From Vampirovibrio sp041737375 (GTDB lineage Bacteria > Cyanobacteriota > Vampirovibrionia > Vampirovibrionales > Vampirovibrionaceae): DNA of 64,000 nucleotides. Both the position numbers and the translations under genes were made by a program. The notes below the pieces were generated by a model. The model worked only from the letters and a program-made list of their open reading frames with translations, was not told the origin of the DNA and did no database searches. Position 1 is the first letter of the stretch. Each line of letters starts with the position of its first letter. The stretch covers positions 620,001 through 684,000 of the forward strand of contig NZ_JBGSRV010000010.1 in NCBI RefSeq assembly GCF_041737375.1, read 5' to 3'. Shown here piece by piece: positions 1 through 8,254 of the stretch.

Positions 1-884
1 TGCTGCTGCCACTGGGCGGCGGGGTGTTGATTGCTTTGAGCTATCTGGCCTCTGGGCAACTGGGTATTCTATTGCTGGGCGGCGTAATTAGCCTGCAATC
101 CCAGTTGTTTGGGCACAATGGCATTGCCCGAACCTTCATGCTTCTGTTTGGGTTGCTTTATCTGATTACCTTACCCCTGGGATACCCCCTCATTTTGGGA
201 TTCAAGCCAGATGCTCTGACTATGATTCCCACCAATATTAAACTGTTTATGATGCTATTGCCGTTAATGGCCACTATCAGTCACTTTGGAAACATTATAG
301 CCTCCACCCAACGGAATACCTCCAGTCGGGTTTCCCGCTTGCAATCTTTGGCGGCCACCGATGGTTTGACGGGCCTAATCAACCGGCGACAATTCAACCA
401 GCAACTGGATGCTGAAATCGCACGGGCCAAACGCTACCGAAAACCGCTTTCACTGGCCTTGTTTGACATTGACGACTTTAAAAAAATCAACGACTTTTAC
501 GGACACACCACCGGCGATCGCATTTTAAAGGAACTGGGCGCCCTGATTACCCAAAATGTGCGGGAATCCGATGTGGCAGCCCGCTACGGGGGCGAGGAAT
601 TCGCGCTGATATTGCCAGAAACCGGCCAGATTGACGCCTATGAGTTACTGGAGCGTTTGCGAGCCATGATTGAACGCACGGTTTACTGCTTGCCCGATAA
701 CCCCATTACCGCCACCATTAGCGTGGGCGTGGCCCAACTGGACTTAGACGAGGCCAAGGGCTATGAAATTATTGAAAAGGCGGACACCAACCTGTATGCC
801 GCCAAACGGCAAGGCAAAAACCAGGTGGTTTATGGCACCCTGACTCCACCCAAAGTGAATTACCCGCCCTTTGGCCCTGAGTAG
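1..884 (+). CDS. Membrane-anchored GGDEF diguanylate cyclase, 5' truncated
   Basis: This is probably a diguanylate cyclase that makes cyclic di-GMP from two GTP at the inner membrane. The reading frame is open to the window edge (complete codons from base 3), so the N-terminus is missing. Visible hydrophobic stretches at the start and around residues 70-85, counting from the GTG at 24, suggest a multi-pass membrane sensor. The GGDEF domain follows: the opening ATDGLTGLINRRQF, the metal-binding FDIDDFKKIND, and the active-site GGEEF at about 189-193. An RxxD inhibitory site (RESD) lies five residues before GGEEF, so product inhibition is expected. The GGEEF variant is compatible with activity in this family. 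The ubiE start lies 55 bases past its stop. The input signal cannot be read from this fragment. Confidence 0.9.
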   Translation, partial: LLPLGGGVLIALSYLASGQLGILLLGGVISLQSQLFGHNGIARTFMLLFGLLYLITLPLGYPLILGFKPDALTMIPTNIKLFMMLLPLMATISHFGNIIASTQRNTSSRVSRLQSLAATDGLTGLINRRQFNQQLDAEIARAKRYRKPLSLALFDIDDFKKINDFYGHTTGDRILKELGALITQNVRESDVAARYGGEEFALILPETGQIDAYELLERLRAMIERTVYCLPDNPITATISVGVAQLDLDEAKGYEIIEKADTNLYAAKRQGKNQVVYGTLTPPKVNYPPFGPE

Positions 885-939
885 TATTGCTAGCCAACCT
901 GTCGTCAACCAATCGCCTTCGTGGCACAATAGAAGCACT

Positions 940-1677
940 ATGAGCAAAGCATCCCTTTCTAACGTATTACCGGACCCCCAACAGGCGGAGACCGGCAAAG
1001 CCCATCAGGTTCAGCAAATGTTTGATCGAATCGCTGGCAGTTACGATCGGTTGAACAATCTGATTTCCATGGGCTTTCATAAACAATGGAAACGGCTTGC
1101 CTGCGACAAGCTCAACCTGAAAGCGGGCCAGAAAGCGCTGGATGTGTGCACCGGCACTGGCGATTTGCTGACTTACCTGCTGCCGGTGGTGGGTGAACAA
1201 GGTCAGGTTTGTGGTCTGGATTTTTCCGAGAATATGCTCTCCTTTGCCCGCAAGCGGTATGAAAACACGCCCAATGTCTCACTCACTCAGGGAGACGCCC
1301 TGAGCTTGCCCTACCCGGATAACACTTTTGACGGGGCCATTATCAGCTTTGGACTACGGAACGTGACCGATATTCCGCTGGCGCTGCGCGAAATGCACCG
1401 GGTCATCAAACCCGGCGGCTGGATGGTCAATCTGGACACCGCCCCCAAGCCCCTGCTGCCCGGAATGCAATTTTATTTCGCAAACATTATGCCCTTAATT
1501 GGCGGGGCTTTGGCCAAAGACAATCAGGCCTATCAGTATCTATCCAGTTCCACCCAACACTTTTTAACCCCCAACGAACTGCGATTGGCCTTTGAGGAGG
1601 CAGGATGCCTGAACGTCAGCTCTGAAACCCTGATGCTAGGCTCCGTTTCGCTTCAGGCCGGGCAAAAACCAGCCTGA
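940..1677 (+). CDS. ubiE: Demethylmenaquinone/ubiquinone C-methyltransferase UbiE/MenG
   Basis: A 245-residue SAM-dependent methyltransferase that adds the ring C-methyl group in menaquinone or ubiquinone synthesis. Diagnostic features are the family N-terminal signature MFDRIAGSYDRLN (about 27-39), SAM motif I DVCTGTGD (68-75), the acidic strand-2 end in VCGLDFSENML, and FGLRNVTD. The frame also opens upstream at a TTG at 871, but that would overlap the preceding gene. I chose the ATG at 940 because homologues begin close to this point and an AGAAG precedes it. Which quinone is made cannot be decided here. It may be co-transcribed with the cyclase gene. Confidence 0.95.
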   Translation: MSKASLSNVLPDPQQAETGKAHQVQQMFDRIAGSYDRLNNLISMGFHKQWKRLACDKLNLKAGQKALDVCTGTGDLLTYLLPVVGEQGQVCGLDFSENMLSFARKRYENTPNVSLTQGDALSLPYPDNTFDGAIISFGLRNVTDIPLALREMHRVIKPGGWMVNLDTAPKPLLPGMQFYFANIMPLIGGALAKDNQAYQYLSSSTQHFLTPNELRLAFEEAGCLNVSSETLMLGSVSLQAGQKPA

Positions 1678-1688
1678 AGCCTAATAAA

Positions 1689-1877
1689 CTAAGCCAAAAA
1701 CCCCTGTTCAGTACGGGCTGTTTTGTTTTGATCGCTGGCCTGCTGGGCCAACTGAACTTTTTGAGCGTAAAGCCGCTCTCGTTCGCGTTTTTCAGCGGAA
1801 GTTTCCCGGCTATTTTCCTGGCCTTTGGCATACGAAATCATTTGTGCCGCTATGAGCGGGTTAATGGGCGTTGACAT
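1689..1877 (-). CDS. Small charged hypothetical protein
   Basis: A 62-residue protein that I do not recognise. It begins MSTPINPLIAAQMISYAKGQ and then becomes a highly charged, Glu/Lys/Arg/Gln-rich segment (about 20-55) likely to form a helix. There is no signal peptide or membrane segment. AAGG lies about ten bases before the ATG and could serve as ribosome-binding site. It is convergent with ubiE, the two stops being only 11 bases apart. The gene could be real or a chance frame. The initiation context and fitting size of the gap favour a real gene moderately. Confidence 0.5.
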   Translation of the reverse strand: MSTPINPLIAAQMISYAKGQENSRETSAEKRERERLYAQKVQLAQQASDQNKTARTEQGFLA

Positions 1878-1956
1878 GGTTTTAATACCTTACAATTCAG
1901 GCTGTTGCTTATGGATCAGAATGCGTGCAAACAACAAATAGGGCTCTCAGTTGTAT

Positions 1957-1976
1957 AAAAACGTTACAAGGTAACG
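1957..1976 (-). terminator. Candidate intrinsic terminator after the M55 peptidase gene
   Basis: Read on the minus strand, CGTTAC-CTT-GTAACG forms a perfect six-base-pair hairpin directly followed by TTTTT. It lies about 55 bases past the stop of the peptidase gene. The stem is short and only half GC, so termination may be weak. The same palindrome could instead be an operator for the 62-residue gene. Confidence 0.4.
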
Positions 1977-2031
1977 AATTGCTACAAGCACAGTAAAGAC
2001 ATTAGTATCTTTACAGAAATTTACAAAAACC

Positions 2032-2877
2032 CTATTCCAAATACTGGGTGTAAGCCAAGATGCTGTAGCAGGATTGCAACATCTGGTAAACCGTTTGGAA
2101 GTCGTCTGTCTTGAACAGCAAGGTGGTTCCATCCAATCGGGTTACACCGGGAATGGTATTGGCGGCATCGGCGGCCAAGGGGTTGATGAACGTTATTTTT
2201 AGCTCGTAAGGCCCCGGCAAACTCAGCAAATTTTGCTTCCAGCTGGCCCGATTTTCCAGCACTTGCCGGGTTTTAGCGGTATACGCCTCTAAAACCGTTT
2301 CCAGCGGATGGCACTGTGCGGCGGTATACGTCAGTCCCACTTTGGTTTCAACCGCTTCTAACGCAGGAATCAGGCTGCGAATTTCTGAAAGATAAGCCCG
2401 ATCGCCGCTGGTTAAAATGAGGGGAACCCCATGGATCACACTGGCATACAGGGCGTTAATCCCGCCCTCGCCATAAGAAACCCCGTTGATGGACACATCA
2501 AACAGCTTGGAGTGAAAGGTGTGGCAAAGCACCCCTTGATGCGTTCCGGCCTTGGCGTGATAGCCTACATAAATAGCGGCATCAAAGGTGTTGTCTAGCC
2601 CGGCGGACATGGCGCAGCGCTTGGGCTTTCCGGTCAGCAAGGATACTCTGGGGTCCACCTGATCCAGCATCAGGTTGGTCATGGTGTAATGCGAATCATT
2701 CACTAGAATATGAGACACCCCATGATCCAGCGCCGCCTCAACCACAGCGGCCACTTCCATTTCAAGCTGGCTCACCGCCCAGTCGTAGGCCGCCCGATCG
2801 GGCTGGGCGGCGCAGTGGTGGGTAGAAACCACACCACAAGCGCCTTCCAAATCCGCAGAAATATACAGTCGAGTCAA
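2032..2877 (-). CDS. M55 family D-aminopeptidase (DppA-like)
   Basis: A 281-residue zinc aminopeptidase of the DppA (M55) family. Characterised members release N-terminal D-amino acids from short peptides such as those from peptidoglycan. All five expected metal ligands can be placed: D9 and E11 in SADLEG, H63 in VNDSHY, H107 in VGYHAKAG, and E137 in SYGEGG. Length matches the family (about 270-280). There is no signal peptide, so it is presumably cytoplasmic. It starts just downstream of the YtxH/DUF948 group on the same strand, 13 bases after the first YtxH gene, so it may belong to that transcript. No dipeptide transporter is adjacent. A role in wall-peptide recycling is inference, although nagZ and an LD-carboxypeptidase occur elsewhere in the window. 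Confidence 0.88.
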   Translation of the reverse strand: MTRLYISADLEGACGVVSTHHCAAQPDRAAYDWAVSQLEMEVAAVVEAALDHGVSHILVNDSHYTMTNLMLDQVDPRVSLLTGKPKRCAMSAGLDNTFDAAIYVGYHAKAGTHQGVLCHTFHSKLFDVSINGVSYGEGGINALYASVIHGVPLILTSGDRAYLSEIRSLIPALEAVETKVGLTYTAAQCHPLETVLEAYTAKTRQVLENRASWKQNLLSLPGPYELKITFINPLAADAANTIPGVTRLDGTTLLFKTDDFQTVYQMLQSCYSILAYTQYLE

Positions 2878-2890
2878 GTAGAACTCCTGA

Positions 2891-3205
2891 TTAACTAGGG
2901 GTGGATTCCGTGGTTTTTTTCACGGCATCCGTAAGGCGACTCACCGTTTTACGGCCTGTCTCTTCCAGTTCGGAGGAGATTTCGCCTACTTTATCCCGGA
3001 AGGCGGCGGCTTTTTCTTTCAGCACGTCCGATTTTTCACGCAGCACATCAGCCGATTCCCGGTAACGATTATCCAGCTCTTCTTTAATCAATTCACGGGT
3101 TTCAGAACCACTGCGAGGGGCTAGCAACATACCGATGGCAGCGCCTACAGCACCACCAACCACAGCGCCTAATACAAATTTTCCAAGTGAGGACGAGGTC
3201 GTCAT
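2891..3205 (-). CDS. YtxH-like membrane-anchored protein
   Basis: A 104-residue YtxH-type protein. It has one glycine/alanine-rich transmembrane helix (about 8-28, with the typical GAVVGGAVGAAIGMLLAPRSG that ends in the family LAP.SG motif). A long charged amphipathic helix follows (about 35-95) with repeated DVLREKSDVLKEK-type heptads. The family is linked to stress in Gram-positive bacteria, but its molecular role is not established. It is part of a co-directional set with the DUF948-like gene (13 bases upstream) and a second YtxH gene. Confidence 0.78.
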   Translation of the reverse strand: MTTSSSLGKFVLGAVVGGAVGAAIGMLLAPRSGSETRELIKEELDNRYRESADVLREKSDVLKEKAAAFRDKVGEISSELEETGRKTVSRLTDAVKKTTESTPS

Positions 3206-3218
3206 AATAATATTCTCC

Positions 3219-3584
3219 CTATCGTTTGCGACTAAATGATTTTACGACACCACGCCACAGAGACTGGGCGCTGTATCGAATCTCCCGGCCAACAGTTCTC
3301 AGGGCGGGACCGGTTGCCGCAACACTGTTTTCAACAGATTTTACACCATTCAAGGTACGGGCGCTCAGCGCTTCCACATGCTCAGCGGTCAGCCGAACAT
3401 CTTTCAACGCCGGAGCCAGCTCATAGCGGGCCAGCGTTAAAAATTCCACCAAGCCATGTAGTAACATGGCCAGTTTATAAAGCACCATACTCAGCAAAAC
3501 TCCGGCTGGAATCAGTACTATCCAGCTAACCCGAAGCAAATGCTCCATTTCCGTTTGAGCGGCATTGAATTCCATATAGGCCAT
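3219..3584 (-). CDS. DUF948-like membrane protein
   Basis: A 121-residue protein with one transmembrane segment (about 18-43, SWIVLIPAGVLLSMVLYKLAML). The C-terminal helical region contains LAPALKDVRLTAEHVEALSART and a basic end. This layout resembles DUF948 proteins, which often neighbour YtxH genes, and here it lies between two YtxH-like genes. The pattern suggests a membrane-tethered coiled-coil assembly. Function is unknown. A start four codons in (Met4) is possible. Confidence 0.65.
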   Translation of the reverse strand: MAYMEFNAAQTEMEHLLRVSWIVLIPAGVLLSMVLYKLAMLLHGLVEFLTLARYELAPALKDVRLTAEHVEALSARTLNGVKSVENSVAATGPALRTVGREIRYSAQSLWRGVVKSFSRKR

Positions 3585-3601
3585 GCTCCCCTAGCAATCG
3601 G

Positions 3602-3937
3602 TTAGTTAAAATCGTACCCGGAAGCCAATTCTTCAGCTTTTTTGGCCTTGGCCATACGGTCAGCGTCACGGTCTTTCTTGACCTTGCCGACCTGACTTTC
3701 AATACTGTACCTGGTTTTATCAATAAATTCACGGGTGCGGGCATTGGGATTGTGCAGTTCATCGTTCATACGCCCCGGCAAGCCACGCACATAAGCGTTG
3801 GCATCCGCTCGCAATTCATCGCCCGATTTCGGGGCAAACAAAATGCCCGCCAAACCGCCGCCTACCATACCCAGCGCCATACCGGCCAGAAACAGTAAAA
3901 TGCCGTCGCTATCACTTTTATAAGATTCTTGAGACAC
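3602..3937 (-). CDS. Second YtxH-like membrane-anchored protein
   Basis: The product is 111 residues from the GTG at 3937. I chose this start because GAGGTAGG lies about five bases upstream, whereas the in-frame ATG at 3976 (124 residues) has no ribosome-binding site. The protein has a glycine-rich transmembrane helix (GILLFLAGMALGMVGGGLAGILFAPKSGDE) ending in the family APKSG motif, then a charged helical tail rich in Lys/Asp/Glu. It is paralogous in layout to the YtxH gene at 2891-3205, with the DUF948-like gene between them. Function unknown. Confidence 0.72.
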   Translation of the reverse strand: MSQESYKSDSDGILLFLAGMALGMVGGGLAGILFAPKSGDELRADANAYVRGLPGRMNDELHNPNARTREFIDKTRYSIESQVGKVKKDRDADRMAKAKKAEELASGYDFN

Positions 3938-4000
3938 TGTTCCTACCTCTTCGTTCAATAACAACGAGTAATTCAAGTCTACGCCAGCGAACCTTGAGCG

Positions 4001-4300
4001 TCAAGAACGGGCCGCCCCGGCCAAACGCATGGCCTTGCCCACCCACCGAATCCAATTCAGCTTTTTGCGAAAGCGGGGACTAACCGGCAAACGGTTCCAG
4101 GCCCCATCGGCGCTGGACAGTTGTCGGCGTAAAATTCTCAACTGCCGGGTTAAATTGCGACATTGCGCCAGCCATTGTGGCCGCTTATCGTTCAGTAGCG
4201 AATCCCAGTAAACCAGTCGCATAAACACAAAACCCAGCAACAGCAACAGGGTGAACTCAGCCAGTAAAACCAGTACGGAACCTACTCTATAAATTTCCAT
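4001..4300 (-). CDS. Small membrane protein of unknown function
   Basis: A 99-residue protein with one N-terminal transmembrane helix (about 7-30, leucine-rich) followed by a strongly basic cytoplasmic-type tail containing many Arg, Lys and Trp residues. I do not recognise a family. Its start overlaps the end of the upstream exported-protein gene by 14 bases, which suggests translational coupling. It continues the run of small envelope genes that leads into the YtxH/DUF948 group. Confidence 0.6.
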   Translation of the reverse strand: MEIYRVGSVLVLLAEFTLLLLLGFVFMRLVYWDSLLNDKRPQWLAQCRNLTRQLRILRRQLSSADGAWNRLPVSPRFRKKLNWIRWVGKAMRLAGAARS

Positions 4301-4709
4301 TGGGCGCTTCCTGCTTCACTTCAGGCTGATTAATGGGCTGAACCACCGGTTTCATTTTTGGCAAACTGGGCGGCAGCTCAATGTCGGCATGCTTTAAATA
4401 CTGATGCTCCTGCGTCATGAGCTCATTGGTGCATTCCTTGTACTCATTCATCAGCCAAAGCCGCCGGGGTAATGAAAAAGGCTTATGCACCCAGCTTTTT
4501 TGATTCAGAACCGCAACTTCTTTTCGGAACGGATCACAGTAGAGGGTCATGGCATTTTCTGGGGGGGGCTGAAAAGTTTGCACCTGCTGCACCGGATCGT
4601 TTTCCGGAGGGATTTTTTTGGCAAACCACTTGGCCTGAACCGGCAAAACAGCGCTGGCCAACAGGATACTCAGGGCGGAAAACAGGACCGCAATACGCTT
4701 AAGTGTCAT
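4287..4709 (-). CDS. Exported hypothetical protein
   Basis: A 140-residue protein with a clear Sec signal peptide: a basic MTLKR, a hydrophobic core, and a probable cleavage after VQA at about residue 26. The mature part is proline-rich at both ends, with two cysteines (YCDPF and ECTNE) that could form a disulfide in the periplasm. I recognise no domain. It is the first gene of the minus-strand run of small envelope genes. A run of eight G on the plus strand (4561-4568) encodes the PPP tract and may be prone to slippage. Confidence 0.65.
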   Translation of the reverse strand: MTLKRIAVLFSALSILLASAVLPVQAKWFAKKIPPENDPVQQVQTFQPPPENAMTLYCDPFRKEVAVLNQKSWVHKPFSLPRRLWLMNEYKECTNELMTQEHQYLKHADIELPPSLPKMKPVVQPINQPEVKQEAPNGNL

Positions 4710-4735
4710 AGATTCACCTCGTTAATGCTCCTATT

Positions 4736-7297
4736 TTACACCGCAAACAAAATGGTTTTAACATCACGGGCTTCCACCCGAACCGATCCCCCCATTAATT
4801 CCCGCTGAGGTTCCTCCAAAAAATTGACCTCCATGATACTTCGATACTCAAAACCAGCGCTCAGGGTCGTGCTCACGCTTTGATGGGAGGGGTTTACAAG
4901 CCGAACCACCAGCCCTTGCCGGGGCAACCAGTAACAGGTGGCGATCACCAGTTGATCATTATCCACCGTCAGCAAACTCGCAGCGTTGTAGGTCGTTTTT
5001 TCAGAGGCAGCGCCCGTTTCTGCCCACACGTTGCCGTAGAATCGGCTGGAGGCCTCAAATAAAGCGCTCACGTCGCTCACTGCTGGAAGCCAGGCATACC
5101 GGCACTGAAAAGTCCGATTCAGGCATTGGCCTTCCGGGGTTTCAAACGGCGGCCCTGCCTGTGCCCCACGCACACCGGTATCCGCACTGGACAAGGCCCC
5201 AAAAGCCCGCAGCAAGGTAATGCCAATGGTATTTTGATACACCTCGTATTCGCACAAGCCTTCGGTTAGCCAGCCCTGCCCGTTAGTCGCAAAAAACCGC
5301 TGCACCGGGCCGGTGTTGGTTTTCAGCTCCTTCATTTTTTCAACCGGTACAAAATCCCGTTCCCGGTAATTGGGATCGTAATGCCGTTCAATCACCCCCA
5401 AATGGGTTTCCGCCATCACCGACTGAACGGGCTGGCCTGTGTTAAACACCGCTTGTAATTTATGCTGAGGGCTGTTGTTGGTGAAGGTGGTTTCAAATTC
5501 AAGCCGCTCGCTGTCGGCATCCAGCCGAATATGAGTGATCAAATCCAATCCGCTGGCTTTAAAACAATGGCGCAACGCCAATGTACCCACCAGCGGACCC
5601 GCCTGCACCACGCTGCTGCCTGCATAAACCGCTGTTTCAATGTTATCCCCAACTACAGGGCCGCTGTTGTAAGAATCCCCCACATCCGGCTGATCCTGAA
5701 ATTGCAGCAAATTTTCAAACCGAAAACCGGTGACCCGGTGGTAAACGGAAAGCAAACCATCGGCGCTCACCGCCACGGTGAGTTTGCCATTTTCAAGACT
5801 GGTGTCGGTGACTTGAACCGACTGTCCTTTAAACCCGCCTAACCCTGCATTGCGATCCAGAACCGCTACCCCCAAAGAAGGTACCGAATCCACCCAAATC
5901 CAGCCTTGACGGCGCGTTTTAGTGAGGTGAGACAACGGAATGCGTTGGGAATCGTGCAGGTACTCATCCTGCAAAACGGAGGTTTCGGTGTATTGTTGCG
6001 CTAAAAACGAAGGCTCCTCAGCGCTCAACACATCTTCTACCGCCGCCACCACACCGGAATAGGCACGATAACCGGTATTCAACACCAACCACTGATTATG
6101 CCCGGCCAAAACTTGCCGAAACAACTGCACGGTGCGATGCAGCAACCCTGCTCCCAATTGCGCCACCTGATCAAAGCGTACTTCGTTCTCCCGATGCACC
6201 GCATCCACGCTGCATCCGCAAATACTATCGTGAGGATGATTCAAAATCAGCGTTTCCCAGGCCAATGCCAAGGCATGCTGCGGATATTGAACGGGCGGCT
6301 GGGGTAATAAAATTTGAGCCATGGCCAGCAATGGCTCCAACTTACCGCTCAGCAAGTGTTCCAGCTTTCGGTTCGCCTGCTTGAGATACATGCGGGCAGA
6401 ATACACCCCCGGCAGCAAAAAACTACCGGATGAATCCACCAATTCCCCCTCAACCGTTTCCCAATCTGGGTTGGCTCGCAGATTCGCCAGATACTGATCG
6501 GGGGTAGTTTCCTGAAGGTGGGGGTAAATCGCTTTCAGGGCCTGATGGGCCGGTTCCGGCAACGCCCCCAGGTGATCGCCCCCTATAGGCATCAATACGG
6601 ATTCGCCTTGTGTTTGAGCCTTGGACAGTTTTTGAACCAAGCCCTTTAAAGCTTCCACCTGCTGGGTTTGGGTGGCCGTCCAGTCCTGAAGCATCATTTG
6701 AAAATACCCGTCCGTCAGGTGCAAGGTTTTTACCGAATGGCCCGCTGGACTTTGCCACCGAAACAAACTTTGGGTGGGGTGAATGCCCCGCCACACCACG
6801 GCGGAATCAATGCCACAGTGCTTCAGCAAGGTTGGCATATCGGCGGAATGCCCAAAGGTATCGGGCAAATAACCGGTAAACTGATCACAACCCCAAGCCC
6901 GTGACTCTCGAATGCCTCTCACCAGATTCCGAATCAGACTTTCCCCGCCCACCAAAAACTCATCGGGCATTACATACCAAGGGCCAATGCTGATTTGACC
7001 GCCCAGTACATAGGCTTGCAGCCTCTCCCGATTTTGAGGGCGAAGCGCCAGATAATCGTCCAGCACCACGGTTTGCCCATCCAGCATAAAGCAGGACAAA
7101 ACCCCACGGTCCAGCAAATCCAGAATGTCATCCACCACCTCGGCCAAACGCAGCTGATAAGCCCGAAACGGCAGATACCATTCCCGATCCCAATGCGTAT
7201 GGTAATACACCGCAAGAGGCACCGGCCGATCGTCGCTGATGCCCATACTGCCCGTCCCCGCTTCCGACACCGTTTCCTGTTCAGCCCGGCTCATCAA
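4736..7297 (-). CDS. Glycoside hydrolase family 38 alpha-mannosidase
   Basis: An 853-residue GH38 enzyme that removes alpha-linked mannose by a retaining, zinc-assisted mechanism. The zinc motif HTHWDREW spans 33-40. The catalytic nucleophile region is GYLPDTFGHSADMP, with D146 as the likely nucleophile. GGDH lies at about 239-242. A third zinc region, HPHDSICGCSVDAVHRE, spans about 354-370. The remaining half is the beta-rich C-terminal domain. There is no signal peptide, so it is probably cytoplasmic. The HDSICGCS form and length resemble the bacterial MngB-type branch (mannosylglycerate hydrolase), so substrate is uncertain: mannosylglycerate, glycan fragments from prey, or the cell's own glycans. 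It stands alone, without a sugar transporter nearby. Confidence 0.9.
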   Translation of the reverse strand: MMSRAEQETVSEAGTGSMGISDDRPVPLAVYYHTHWDREWYLPFRAYQLRLAEVVDDILDLLDRGVLSCFMLDGQTVVLDDYLALRPQNRERLQAYVLGGQISIGPWYVMPDEFLVGGESLIRNLVRGIRESRAWGCDQFTGYLPDTFGHSADMPTLLKHCGIDSAVVWRGIHPTQSLFRWQSPAGHSVKTLHLTDGYFQMMLQDWTATQTQQVEALKGLVQKLSKAQTQGESVLMPIGGDHLGALPEPAHQALKAIYPHLQETTPDQYLANLRANPDWETVEGELVDSSGSFLLPGVYSARMYLKQANRKLEHLLSGKLEPLLAMAQILLPQPPVQYPQHALALAWETLILNHPHDSICGCSVDAVHRENEVRFDQVAQLGAGLLHRTVQLFRQVLAGHNQWLVLNTGYRAYSGVVAAVEDVLSAEEPSFLAQQYTETSVLQDEYLHDSQRIPLSHLTKTRRQGWIWVDSVPSLGVAVLDRNAGLGGFKGQSVQVTDTSLENGKLTVAVSADGLLSVYHRVTGFRFENLLQFQDQPDVGDSYNSGPVVGDNIETAVYAGSSVVQAGPLVGTLALRHCFKASGLDLITHIRLDADSERLEFETTFTNNSPQHKLQAVFNTGQPVQSVMAETHLGVIERHYDPNYRERDFVPVEKMKELKTNTGPVQRFFATNGQGWLTEGLCEYEVYQNTIGITLLRAFGALSSADTGVRGAQAGPPFETPEGQCLNRTFQCRYAWLPAVSDVSALFEASSRFYGNVWAETGAASEKTTYNAASLLTVDNDQLVIATCYWLPRQGLVVRLVNPSHQSVSTTLSAGFEYRSIMEVNFLEEPQRELMGGSVRVEARDVKTILFAV

Positions 7298-7336
7298 TCT
7301 GCTCCCATTCCCATTTTGATACCAATCAACCCGAAA

Positions 7337-7366
7337 GCGGGCCCGCTATCAGTCTAGCAGGCCCGC
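7337..7366 (-). terminator. GC-rich hairpin after the flagellar hook gene
   Basis: An inverted repeat with arms GCGGGCCCGCT and AGCAGGCCCGC (one mismatch in eleven pairs) and an eight-base loop lies between the end of the hook/rod gene and the start of the mannosidase gene. On the minus strand it is followed by only TTT, so it is a strong hairpin with a poor U-tract. It probably separates the two transcripts. Confidence 0.55.
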
Positions 7367-7386
7367 CTAAAATTGGGATGAACAAT

Positions 7387-8223
7387 TTACTGAATCAGCC
7401 GCAGCGCTTCTTCCAGTAATGTTTTGTTGGTACTGATTAACTTGGAGGTGACATCCAACTGTAATTTGGCTTGAGCCAGGTAATTGGCGTTGGTTCTAAA
7501 ATCGGTGTTGGAAGATTCCAGAACACCGGAGCGCACCTCGCCAGACCCCTCCACCGGCTCTCCTGAAAGCTTGGTGGGTTCAAACATCTGGTCTTCCGGC
7601 ATGCCCATTAAACCGGGGCTGATAAAATTAACCAGCGCAACTTTATACAAGGGCGTGGTCACTTTTCCTTGATCGGCCACCCCCACCACGGTGCCATCCG
7701 ACTTTACCTTGTACTCGTCATATTTACCCAAAAACTTGCCGTTGCTAGGGTCCATCCACAAGTTAATTTCAGTGGTAGGAATATGCCCCGGCCCGCCTGC
7801 GCTATGGTTGGGGTTATTGGCTGCCGGGGAAGCGTTTGAATCACCGGTGTTAACCATTTGCCCGTCTTCACCCAGCAAGTAGCCCTGCACGCTATAGCCT
7901 TGCGGATTCACCAAACTGCCTTCCGCGTTAAAATCAAAGTCGCCAACACGGGTATACAGTAGCTTGCCATCGGGCTTGCGCACTACAAAGTAGCCTTTGC
8001 CCTCAACCATTAAACTGTTGGGGCCACGTCCCGGCATGGATTTACCCTGATATTCATTGCGAGGCAATTCGAACAACTGAACCCCATTTACAAAATCGCC
8101 AAAGTTGGATTTTTTCTCTCGAAAACCCGGTGTATACATGTTGGTCATGTTGGAAGCCAAAGAATCAAACCAGCCTAAGGCGGCTTTTTGGGTATTCAGT
8201 GCGGTTATAAATGGATCAATCAT
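7387..8223 (-). CDS. Flagellar hook/rod protein of the FlgE/FlgF/FlgG family
   Basis: A 278-residue axial flagellar protein. The N-terminal signature has the form LDSLASNMTNMYTPGFREKKSNF (about 19-41), the rod/hook segment that usually reads NNIANxxTPGFK. VEGKGYFVVRKPDGKLLYTRVGDF (about 73-97) is the conserved beta core. The C-terminus ESSNTDFRTNANYLAQAKLQLDVTSKLI is the usual helical pair. The length fits FlgF/FlgG (about 250-265) or a short FlgE. Because fliJ and a probable fliK lie immediately upstream, a hook (FlgE) role is the best guess, but the assignment among the three is not certain. It is exported by the flagellar type III apparatus, not by Sec. Confidence 0.85.
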   Translation of the reverse strand: MIDPFITALNTQKAALGWFDSLASNMTNMYTPGFREKKSNFGDFVNGVQLFELPRNEYQGKSMPGRGPNSLMVEGKGYFVVRKPDGKLLYTRVGDFDFNAEGSLVNPQGYSVQGYLLGEDGQMVNTGDSNASPAANNPNHSAGGPGHIPTTEINLWMDPSNGKFLGKYDEYKVKSDGTVVGVADQGKVTTPLYKVALVNFISPGLMGMPEDQMFEPTKLSGEPVEGSGEVRSGVLESSNTDFRTNANYLAQAKLQLDVTSKLISTNKTLLEEALRLIQ

Positions 8224-8254
8224 AGGCTGAACTCCTCAGTTCATCGGTGTGTTA

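Noticed and set aside
1689..1831. A second minus-strand frame (1616-1831) overlapping the ubiE end
   Set aside because: It overlaps ubiE and the 62-residue gene in another frame and has no initiation signal.
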